Assembly (NCBI RefSeq): GCF_001484765.1
Contig: NZ_KQ947376.1
Coordinates: forward strand, 372,001 to 436,000
Reading direction: 5' to 3'
Length of the DNA: 64,000 bases
From: Entomohabitans teleogrylli
Lineage (GTDB): Bacteria > Pseudomonadota > Gammaproteobacteria > Enterobacterales > Enterobacteriaceae
Notes under the pieces: generated by a model
Seen by the model: only the letters and a program-made list of their open reading frames with translations
Told to the model about the DNA's origin: nothing
Databases searched by the model: none
Part shown: one piece after another, positions 51,899-59,631 of the stretch
Position numbering within the stretch: the first letter of the stretch is position 1
Layout: each line of letters begins with the position of its first letter
Program-made: the position numbers and the translations under genes

Positions 51899-53590
51899 AT
51901 GAAATCTTTTACTCATTTATCGGACATGAAAGTACGCTCCGGAGCAGATATTCTGCTGGAGGTGATTGAAAGCGAAGGCGTTGAATATATATTTGGCAAC
52001 CCGGGCACAACCGAATTGCCTCTTATTGATGCATTGCTCAGGCATGAGGATGTCAAGTATATCCTGGCGTTACAGGAAAGCAGCGCTGTGGCGATGGCCG
52101 ATGGCTACTCAAAAGCGTCTGGCAAAGTGGGATTTTTAAATTTGCATACCGCCAGTGGATTAGGTCACGGCATCGGTAATTTAATCAATTCGCGTATCAT
52201 GAAAAGTTCGCTGGTGGTTACCGTTGGCCAACAGGATACGCGCCACTATGTCAGAGATCCGCTTCTGTATGATGATGTCGTTTCCATTGCCGCGCCGGTC
52301 GTTAAATGGGCCAAAGAGGTCACCAGCGCGGATCAACTGCCGGTATTACTGCGTCGCGCATTCCATAACGCCTGCTATCCACCCGCGGGGCCGGTCCTGT
52401 TATCACTGCCCATGAATGTAATGGAGGAAATGAGTGAGGCAAACATCTTAACGCCATCACGGGTGGATTATCATACGATTGCCAGCTCTCTTGATGAACT
52501 GGCGACGGAGCTCAGCAAGATACCGCCGGGCAGGCTAATGATTATCGCTGGTGATGAAATACATAGCAGTGATTGCACCGGTGAAATTATTCAACTTGCT
52601 GAAATGCTCGGTGCGCACGTTTACGGATCTTCCTGGCCATTAAACCTGCCCTTTCCTCCCCGACATGCTCTCTGGCGAGGCAATATGCCTACCATGTCAC
52701 AAGGTATAGCGAGCATCATTATGAAATATGATGCTGTGTTTATTATTGGCGGCAAGAGTCTGATCACCATTTTATACAGTGAAACGGATTCGATACCCAA
52801 AGATTGTATCGTTTACCAGTTGTCATCGGATATGAGCGAATTAGCCAGAACCTACGCCACAAAGCTCTCCTTAATGGGGGAGATCAAGAAATCTATCGCC
52901 GATTTGCTGCCCAGACTGGAAATGCGCATTGTGCATAATAAGCTGGCCTACCAGCGGCTGCGGGCAAAAGCAAATCACGACAGGCAAAGCGAGCAACAGG
53001 AGTTTGAAAGCACGTATGATTCTCAAGCACTACGTACAACCATATCGCCGATTGTTGCCGCGCATGAGGTAATGAGGGTGATTCCGGCTGGCGTCACCAT
53101 TATTGATGAAGCCATTGCTACCGCCCGGTTTGTCAGAAAATTCATTTCCGACCCGCAGCATAAGCGCTACTACTTTATGCGTGGCGGCGGTCTGGGATGG
53201 GGAATGCCGGCGGCTTTAGGGCACTCATTAGGGCTGGGACGGGAGCCTGTGGTGTGCTTAATCGGCGATGGCGCCGCTATGTACTCTCCGCAGGCATTAT
53301 GGACGGCGGCTCATGAAGATCTCCCCGTTACATTTATTGTTATGAATAATCTTGAATACAACGTATTAAAGAATTTTATGAAGGATCAGCCGTTATATAC
53401 CTCGACAGCTCAGGGGAGATTTATCGCGATGGATCTTATCAACCCCTGTATCGATTTTATCTCGCTCGCCTCATCAATGGGCATCAGTAGCTGTAGAGTC
53501 ACCGCGGCTGCCGATATCATGACGACAGTGCTGGCAGGAATTCAAAGCGGGAAACCTAATTTGATAGAAATTATGATTTCAACGGATTAA
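51899..53590 (+). CDS. Benzoylformate decarboxylase-like ThDP enzyme
   Basis: A 563-residue ThDP enzyme: YIFGNPGTTELPLIDALL (30-47), catalytic Glu60 (ALQES), NLHTASG with His83, and the ThDP motif from GDG (456-458) to NN (483-484), spacing 24. The N-terminal region resembles benzoylformate decarboxylase (MdlC), keeping the Glu and the first His. The second active-site His (281 in Pseudomonas BFD) aligns by eye with Ile291, and Ser26 with Thr37, so the reaction may be carboligation or use a different 2-oxo acid. Good ribosome binding site (AGAGGT). Last gene of the unit. Confidence 0.82.
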   Translation: MKSFTHLSDMKVRSGADILLEVIESEGVEYIFGNPGTTELPLIDALLRHEDVKYILALQESSAVAMADGYSKASGKVGFLNLHTASGLGHGIGNLINSRIMKSSLVVTVGQQDTRHYVRDPLLYDDVVSIAAPVVKWAKEVTSADQLPVLLRRAFHNACYPPAGPVLLSLPMNVMEEMSEANILTPSRVDYHTIASSLDELATELSKIPPGRLMIIAGDEIHSSDCTGEIIQLAEMLGAHVYGSSWPLNLPFPPRHALWRGNMPTMSQGIASIIMKYDAVFIIGGKSLITILYSETDSIPKDCIVYQLSSDMSELARTYATKLSLMGEIKKSIADLLPRLEMRIVHNKLAYQRLRAKANHDRQSEQQEFESTYDSQALRTTISPIVAAHEVMRVIPAGVTIIDEAIATARFVRKFISDPQHKRYYFMRGGGLGWGMPAALGHSLGLGREPVVCLIGDGAAMYSPQALWTAAHEDLPVTFIVMNNLEYNVLKNFMKDQPLYTSTAQGRFIAMDLINPCIDFISLASSMGISSCRVTAAADIMTTVLAGIQSGKPNLIEIMISTD

Positions 53591-53695
53591 CCCGGTTTAT
53601 GTACCCTACAACGCTGTTTTCTCCGCATACGATTAGAACGTCAAAAAGAGAATGAGCGGTGGAAATGCGTGCAGAGTGCGCATACTGACCATATT

Positions 53696-53992
53696 TTACG
53701 GTTTTAGCGTCTGAATAAACGCCGCCAGTCCGGCGATTTGATCATCGCTCAGGTGGGCCTTCGCCCGCGTGGCGGCGCTGTGCCCGCCCTCATCGCGAAT
53801 ACGCGTCATTCCGGTCACTATCTGCGCTTCAGACAGCGTCACCAGTTGCGGCGCTTTGTTGAAGGCGGTTTTCTCCGCTTTACGACCGTGGCAACCTGAA
53901 CATTCGCGCTGGTACTGGCGGCCATAATCGGTTTGCGCCTGGGCGGAAAATGCGCAGATAAAGCCAAAAATTAGCGCAAAAATCGACTTCAT
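53696..53992 (-). CDS. Periplasmic c-type cytochrome, last gene of the Fet-type operon
   Basis: A 98-residue protein with a signal peptide ending AQA (19) and one heme motif CSGCH (31-35). A Met in VTGMTRIRDEGG is the likely sixth ligand. Overlaps the preceding TlpA-like gene by 4 bases. In this operon it probably passes electrons for iron reduction or oxidation on the periplasmic side; that role is inferred from neighbours. Confidence 0.88.
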   Translation of the reverse strand: MKSIFALIFGFICAFSAQAQTDYGRQYQRECSGCHGRKAEKTAFNKAPQLVTLSEAQIVTGMTRIRDEGGHSAATRAKAHLSDDQIAGLAAFIQTLKP

Positions 53993-54480
53993 TGGCCCTC
54001 CTGCGCCAGTCTGGCGAACGTTTCCTGCAGGGCGGCGGGTTTACGCATCCCCTGATGCATCGCCAGTACCCGCCCCTGGCCATCGATCAGAAATGACGTC
54101 GGGGTGCCGATGACCTGATAGCGCTCCTGGGTGATATTAAGCTGGTCGCGCACCACCGGATAACTGATCTGGTGTTTTGCCAGCAGGGCATCAATATTCA
54201 CCGCCGGCGGATCGGTATTGACGGCCACCACCACTACCTTATCGCCCCACTGCTTGCTGAGGGTCTCCAGGCTATCCATTTCCGCCAGACAGCCGCCGCA
54301 GTTGGCGGACCAGAAATTGAGATACACCCCTTTCCCTTGCCAGCGTTGAAGACTCGCCTCCTGTCCGCGCAGATCAAACGCCGCCAGCGCCGGGGCCGTC
54401 TCTCCGATCGCCAGCTTCTCTTCTTTGCACCCGCTGAGCAGCGCCAGCAGTAACACTATCGCTCCATTATGCCAACGCAT
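53989..54480 (-). CDS. TlpA-like thioredoxin-fold lipoprotein
   Basis: A 163-residue protein with lipobox LLSGC (Cys18) and a thioredoxin fold: NFWSANCGGC with redox Cys61 and Cys64, then VVVVAVNTDPP and GTPTSFLID with the cis-Pro. It is a membrane-anchored periplasmic reductase or heme/cofactor maturation factor. Start ATG 54480 overlaps the ATPase gene end by 14 bases. Belongs to the FTR1 operon. Confidence 0.9.
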   Translation of the reverse strand: MRWHNGAIVLLLALLSGCKEEKLAIGETAPALAAFDLRGQEASLQRWQGKGVYLNFWSANCGGCLAEMDSLETLSKQWGDKVVVVAVNTDPPAVNIDALLAKHQISYPVVRDQLNITQERYQVIGTPTSFLIDGQGRVLAMHQGMRKPAALQETFARLAQEGQ

Positions 54481-55162
54481 GTTGCTGCAGCTCCTCATCA
54501 AGATATTTGCCGTGTTGCAGGCGCAGAATGCGATCGGCGAACTGCCCGAGCGCCGGATTATGGGTCACCATTACAATGGTGCGCCCCTGGCGGTGCAGAT
54601 CGGTCAACAGAGCCAGTACCCGCTGTTCGTTCTCTTCGTCGAGGTTGCCGGTAGGCTCATCGGCAAAAATTACCGGCGGTTCATTGACCAGCGCCCGGGC
54701 AATACACACCCGCTGTTGCTCGCCGCCGGAAAGCTGACTCGGCAGATGGGTTACGCGGTGTCCGAGGCCGACCTGCTCCAGCACCGCGCGGGCCGCCGCC
54801 TCATCCACCACACTGTGGTAGTGCTGGGCCAGCATGACATTTTCCAGCGCCGTCAGGAACGGGATCAAATGAAACTGCTGGAACACCAGACCGATTTTCT
54901 CGGCGCGAAAACGTCGCCGCCCTTCTTCGTCGAGCGCCGCCGCGTCGGTACCGTCAAGAATCACCTGACCCTCGCTGGCGGTATCCAGGCAGGTGAGAAT
55001 ATTCATTAGTGTGGTTTTCCCTGAGCCGGAAGCCCCCATGATCGCCACAAATTCGCCGGCGGCGATGCGGATGTTGATATCATCAAGCGCGGTGACCTCG
55101 CCGAACCGCTTATACAGATGGCGGGTCTCAATCACCGCCTGAGGCATGTGCGTTACAGACAT
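54467..55162 (-). CDS. LolD/MacB-type ABC ATPase
   Basis: A 231-residue ABC ATPase: Walker A GASGSGKTT, Q-loop LVFQQFHL, signature LSGGEQQRVCIARAL, Walker B VIFADEPTGNLD, His in MVTHNP. Start ATG 55162 behind AAAGGAGAG. With the two FtsX-like permeases it should form a mechanotransmission-type complex rather than a classical importer. Part of the iron operon, in the position of the ATPase of the Flp/Fls accessory set. Confidence 0.92.
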   Translation of the reverse strand: MSVTHMPQAVIETRHLYKRFGEVTALDDINIRIAAGEFVAIMGASGSGKTTLMNILTCLDTASEGQVILDGTDAAALDEEGRRRFRAEKIGLVFQQFHLIPFLTALENVMLAQHYHSVVDEAAARAVLEQVGLGHRVTHLPSQLSGGEQQRVCIARALVNEPPVIFADEPTGNLDEENEQRVLALLTDLHRQGRTIVMVTHNPALGQFADRILRLQHGKYLDEELQQHALA

Positions 55163-55166
55163 CGCG

Positions 55167-56297
55167 CTACTCTCCTTTGAGCACTTTAGCAGGTTCGACG
55201 CTGACCGCGCGCCGCACCGGAACAATGGCCGCGAGCGCCGCGACCAGTAAACACAATACCAGGGTAATCGGCAGAACCGGCAGGCGCAGCGCAATCGTGG
55301 CATTAAACACCGTCAGCCCCAACAGTTGCGCCAGTAACCAGCCAAGCAGCCAGCCGCACACCACGGCGGCCATGGCAATGATCCCGGTTTCCAGCAGCAT
55401 CTGGCGAACAATGTCGCCGTCCGGGGAGCCGAGCGCTTTTTGCAGCGCGAACTCCCGGGCGCGCTCGCCGACAATCGCCATCAGAGTGGTGTTCACGCAC
55501 AGTGACGACAACGCCAGGATCACCAGCGACACCAGCCCCATCAGCCCCTTAATTTTGTCGAGCACCTGGCCTTCCGAGGCGGATACCTTGCGCACCGGGC
55601 GAATTTCCAGATCCGGGAACTGTTGTTGCAGGCGCTCAGCATAACTGTCCACCTGGCCGACATCGTTGCTGACGCTGAGCAGCCCGTGGCTGATTTTGCC
55701 GTCCTGGCGCAGCCACGACTGGGCCAAATCCAGACTGACGATCAGCATATTGTCTGTGGCGTCGCCGGATTCGACAATGCCCTTAATTTGCAGCTTTTTG
55801 CGCGCCTCACGTTCAACAAGAGTGACACTGTCACCCACTTTCACATTGAGACGCTGCGCCAGCTTTACGCCGATCATCGCGTTGCGATCGTCAAAGCTGA
55901 CGCCTATCCAGTTACCGGTCACCTGCCAGTACGGCACCAGTTTTTGCAGGGATTCAAACCACACCCCGACCATCACCACTTTTTCCAGTTCGGTACGCGC
56001 CATGCCATACAGCCACGGACTGGCGCCGTGAATCAGCCCCTGCGGGGCGTCATCAAGGATCGCCTGGAGTTCCTGTTGCGGCATACTGCTGCCGTGGCCG
56101 GGGCCAATATAGAAATTGGCGCCAAAGGTACGCAATTCCTCGCTCATTTTGGTGTTGATATCAAACCACACGGCGGAAAGGGCCGTGACAATCGTGGCCC
56201 CTACCGTCAGCGCGGCGAACACCACGCTGACGCGCTGTAACCGCAGACGTAACGCCCGCCATACCAGCAACCAGAGCATGTCGCGCTTAGCGGCCAT
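55167..56297 (-). CDS. FtsX-like ABC permease (second)
   Basis: A 376-residue MacB/LolC-type permease: helix 1 at about 20-45, a large periplasmic domain (GANFYIGPGHGSS onward), then three helices at about 255-370 with SSLCVNTTLMAIVGERAREF and ending RRAVSVEPAKVLKGE. Start ATG 56297 is preceded by GGAGGTGCTGT and overlaps the previous gene by 11 bases. Pairs with the adjacent permease. Confidence 0.9.
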   Translation of the reverse strand: MAAKRDMLWLLVWRALRLRLQRVSVVFAALTVGATIVTALSAVWFDINTKMSEELRTFGANFYIGPGHGSSMPQQELQAILDDAPQGLIHGASPWLYGMARTELEKVVMVGVWFESLQKLVPYWQVTGNWIGVSFDDRNAMIGVKLAQRLNVKVGDSVTLVEREARKKLQIKGIVESGDATDNMLIVSLDLAQSWLRQDGKISHGLLSVSNDVGQVDSYAERLQQQFPDLEIRPVRKVSASEGQVLDKIKGLMGLVSLVILALSSLCVNTTLMAIVGERAREFALQKALGSPDGDIVRQMLLETGIIAMAAVVCGWLLGWLLAQLLGLTVFNATIALRLPVLPITLVLCLLVAALAAIVPVRRAVSVEPAKVLKGE

Positions 56298-57570
56298 ACA
56301 GCACCTCCACAGGGTAAAGACGGGCAATGCGCCGCGCCGGGAACCAGGTGCCAATCAGGGAAATCAGCACCGCCACCACCAGTACGCAGGGGATCACCAC
56401 CCAGGCAAAATTGAGCGGCGCGTCGAACAACATCAGACCGATGGCTTTTGCCATCCCCCAGCCGGCGATGCAGCCGACCGCGCCGCCCAGCAGGCCGCTG
56501 GAGGCCGCTTCGAGATAAAACAGCAGCAGGATCTGCCACTGGCGCGCCCCCAGCGCCTTCATCAGGCCGATTTCCCGGGCGCGTTCCATAATCGAACTGG
56601 TCATCAGCGAGGCAATGCCCATCGCCGCGGCAGCCAGCGCCGCCAGCGTCACCACCGCCAGCAACAATTGAATTTTGTCGATCACCACCCCTTCCGAGGC
56701 CGCTACCTGCCATACCGGGCGCACCACGGCGCCGGAAATCGCCTCTTCGAGTTGGTGAGCGATGGAGGACACATAGGCAGTGCAGTACCACAGATCGTAC
56801 TCTTCGGCGTTAAGGGCATCGAGATCTTCGCGGGCGCGGCGCGATAACTCGTTTTCCGGCACCGTCAGCGCCGAAACGCGAATCGCCTGCACTTTACCTG
56901 CCAGGCCAAGTAATGACTGGACGGCGCTCAGCGGCATGACTAACTGGTTGTCTTCATCGCCGCCGCTGGAGAGGACTCCGCTGATGGTCACCGTCTGTTC
57001 GCCGCGCTCCGCTTTCAGCGTCAGTCGATCCCCCGTCTGCCAGCCGTGGCGCTTCGCCAGCGCCTGGCCGACCAGCGCTTGCGGTGCGTCGCCCGCCGGT
57101 TCCTGCGGCCAGGCGCCGGTCACCTGCCAGTAGGGACTGACCGTCTGCTGGCCGGTGTGATAATCCTCTTCGTCCGGCACATCCACCGGCTGGTTGAAGA
57201 AAGTACCGAGGATGCGCACATCCTGATTATCCACCATCGCTTCCCCGCCGAGCATTGGCGCGAAACCGACGATATTGTTGCGCCAGAAGATATCTTTGAT
57301 GTTCGGCAACTCGGCCTCATCAAGGAAATCCTGACCGGACAGCGGATTACTCTGCTCGCTGAACAACGCCGGCAGCGCTGCCTGTCCGGCGGGTTCAATC
57401 AGGATATTGGCGCCATAAGATTTCAGTTCCCGGGACATCTTGTCGCCGATGTCAATGGACACCGCCAGCAGCGCCGAAATCAGGCTGCTGGCGAGGAACA
57501 CGGTGAGTACCGCCAGCGCTTTGCGCCGCAGATTACGCCCCCAGGATTGACGCAGCATTCGCCACAGCAT
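56287..57570 (-). CDS. FtsX-like ABC permease (first)
   Basis: A 427-residue permease with the same layout as its neighbour: helix 1 at about 18-42, periplasmic domain with GANILIEPAGQ, then three C-terminal helices with SLMTSSIMERAREIGLMKALGA and the end RIARLYPVEVLYGR. The two probably form a heterodimer with the ATPase to move or reshape a periplasmic component needed for iron uptake. Confidence 0.9.
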   Translation of the reverse strand: MLWRMLRQSWGRNLRRKALAVLTVFLASSLISALLAVSIDIGDKMSRELKSYGANILIEPAGQAALPALFSEQSNPLSGQDFLDEAELPNIKDIFWRNNIVGFAPMLGGEAMVDNQDVRILGTFFNQPVDVPDEEDYHTGQQTVSPYWQVTGAWPQEPAGDAPQALVGQALAKRHGWQTGDRLTLKAERGEQTVTISGVLSSGGDEDNQLVMPLSAVQSLLGLAGKVQAIRVSALTVPENELSRRAREDLDALNAEEYDLWYCTAYVSSIAHQLEEAISGAVVRPVWQVAASEGVVIDKIQLLLAVVTLAALAAAAMGIASLMTSSIMERAREIGLMKALGARQWQILLLFYLEAASSGLLGGAVGCIAGWGMAKAIGLMLFDAPLNFAWVVIPCVLVVAVLISLIGTWFPARRIARLYPVEVLYGR

Positions 57571-57572
57571 CG

Positions 57573-58952
57573 CTACTCCTCCTCCTTCTCTGCCGGGACA
57601 AACTGCTGCGGCGCGTCGCGGAAGCGGTGGTAATTGGCCTCTGACGCGAAGAACCAGGTCTTACCGCCGTAGCTGTATTTGTATTCCGCAGCGGTATTGG
57701 TCAGCGTTGAACCATCTACCGGATCGGTCACTTTCAGGGTTACCACGGTGGAGAAGTAATTCACGCCGGCCTCCAGCGCCGCTTTCCGGATCGTCAGTTG
57801 CCGATCATCGCTGCGCCAGTCATCAATCGGCACCGGGTTGCAGCCTCCGGGCTTACCGATAGACGGAATAAAAATATGCACCCCGCAGGCCACGCAGATC
57901 ACCTGATTACCTTCCATCACATATCCCTGGTCGCCGCACAACAGGCAGGCGTCAAACACCACGCCGAAGCGCAGTTTGTCCGGATAGCGGTTGATGACAA
58001 AAAAGCGCACCGCTTTACCGTCATCCGCTACCCAGACAAAGCGGTGTAGCTTACCGTCGCGCACCTGTTCCACCGGGATATGCACCAGCCCGTCGTCGGC
58101 CAGCGTCACCGGCTGCGCTTCGGACAGACGCGGCGGCTGGGAGGCGACCAGGTTCCACCACAACTGGCCGGCCATCACCAGCGCCGCGCAGCAGACCGTG
58201 GTCGCCAGCAGGCGCGCGGCCCCCTGACGGCGGGCCAGCGCCAGGCGACGTTCAATGGGCTCCCGGGCGGCGGCGGTTTCCTGGAAACGGCGCCGCAGCG
58301 TCGGCAGCCAGCACAAGGCCAGCGCCAGCAGTAACCCGGCGCCGGCCCAGTTAAACAGCGGCGCATTGTTGGTCGCCCGCGAAACAAAGCTCAGCAGAGA
58401 ACTGGTGAGCGGCACGACCTGGAGCTTCATCAACAGCAGCAGCAGATTGCCGCTCAGGGGCAGCAACAGCAGCGCAGCGACGATCAGCGCCAGCGGCCAG
58501 CAGGCCCGGGGCAGCCGGCGCGCCAGCATGGCGCACAGAACTCCCGTCAGGCTCAGGATGGCAAAAGCGCCGACCAGCGCGGTGAGGTTTAACAGCAGAT
58601 CGGTATTTAAAACGTGAGTATTGGTCAGCGCGCCGAGGTTAGGATCCAGCGCCCAGTGGCGGGCGGCGCCCAATACCAGTATGCCCTGCCACAGGTAGCG
58701 AGCTTGATGCGGCACCCGGCGAAAACTGAGCAGAAACAACAACACAATAACCACTTCTGCCCCCGCCAGCGCCAGTTGCGCCGGCTGGGAAAGCGACATC
58801 AACAGCCCGGCGCATAACCCCAGCGCCAGCGCGGACAACAGGGTCCAGACCAGCGGACGCAGCGCCGGTGGCTCAGTGCGGCTCCAGAGCAGCCCTGAGA
58901 GCAGCGCGATGCACAAAAAAGCCTGTAACGTGGTGACGAAAAAGTAACTCAT
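57573..58952 (-). CDS. DUF2318 membrane protein with cysteine-rich metal site
   Basis: A 459-residue protein: about eight hydrophobic helices over the first 300 residues, then a periplasmic or cytoplasmic DUF2318 domain with CLLCGDQGY, CVACGVHIF and GKPGGCNP, a set of five Cys that could hold an Fe-S cluster or mononuclear iron. I start at ATG 58952 (MSYFFVTTLQAF). In FetMP/P19-type operons this protein always accompanies FTR1 and P19 and is thought to act in electron transfer. Confidence 0.88.
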   Translation of the reverse strand: MSYFFVTTLQAFLCIALLSGLLWSRTEPPALRPLVWTLLSALALGLCAGLLMSLSQPAQLALAGAEVVIVLLFLLSFRRVPHQARYLWQGILVLGAARHWALDPNLGALTNTHVLNTDLLLNLTALVGAFAILSLTGVLCAMLARRLPRACWPLALIVAALLLLPLSGNLLLLLMKLQVVPLTSSLLSFVSRATNNAPLFNWAGAGLLLALALCWLPTLRRRFQETAAAREPIERRLALARRQGAARLLATTVCCAALVMAGQLWWNLVASQPPRLSEAQPVTLADDGLVHIPVEQVRDGKLHRFVWVADDGKAVRFFVINRYPDKLRFGVVFDACLLCGDQGYVMEGNQVICVACGVHIFIPSIGKPGGCNPVPIDDWRSDDRQLTIRKAALEAGVNYFSTVVTLKVTDPVDGSTLTNTAAEYKYSYGGKTWFFASEANYHRFRDAPQQFVPAEKEEE

Positions 58953-59074
58953 AACTCGACTCAGTACGGCGGATCGGTGGTTAATTAAGCGGCGTTGCCG
59001 GTAATACCATAAACGCACGGCGGGATGACCAGTCGGCCATCCCGCGGATACTCTCTCTGCTTAGGGTCTGCCAC

Positions 59075-59602
59075 TCAGTTCAGACCGACGTACTTAAACT
59101 CATAGCTGACGTCAAACGGCTTCCACCAACGGCCTACGCCGGTTTCGCTGTCGGTATGGCGATGCATCCCGGCTTTTGACGGCGGTTCGATGTGGTAGGT
59201 AACTTTGTAATTACCCACGCCCATCATTTTGATGTTCGCGCCATAATGGGGGCCGTCGCTGGCCACCATTGGCATAAAGGTCCCTTCCTGCTTTTCACCG
59301 GTATCAGCATTCACCAGGGTGTAGCTGATGGTCAGATACGGGATCCACTCCCCGGCGCCGAAACCGTTTTTACTCCCTTCCACCGCATGGATATCCGCCT
59401 CAAGGTGGATGTCCGATTTCGCGGCCGGCAGGCCCATGCCGCGCGGCTCCATATCGATCGGCTGCAGGTAAACGGCGGCGATTTCCATTTCGTTCATGAC
59501 TACCGGTTCGCCCGCCGGATACTCTTTAAAGGCAAATGCGGCGGGGGCTGTGAATAACCCGGCGATCACTGCGCTGGCAATCAGGGTCTTTTTAATGGTC
59601 AT
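59075..59602 (-). CDS. fetP: P19/FetP/Tp34-type periplasmic metal-binding protein
   Basis: A 175-residue periplasmic protein with a signal ending AFA (24). It has the family core NEMEIAAVYLQPIDMEP (with Glu and Met ligands), DIHLEADIHA, FMPMVASDGPHYG, and the late His pair MHRHTDSETG. FetP and P19 bind copper and iron and support ferrous iron uptake with FTR1. Located between the FTR1 and DUF2318 genes. Confidence 0.92.
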   Translation of the reverse strand: MTIKKTLIASAVIAGLFTAPAAFAFKEYPAGEPVVMNEMEIAAVYLQPIDMEPRGMGLPAAKSDIHLEADIHAVEGSKNGFGAGEWIPYLTISYTLVNADTGEKQEGTFMPMVASDGPHYGANIKMMGVGNYKVTYHIEPPSKAGMHRHTDSETGVGRWWKPFDVSYEFKYVGLN

Positions 59603-59631
59603 CAGACATATCCTCTCGTCTTAAAAAACAG

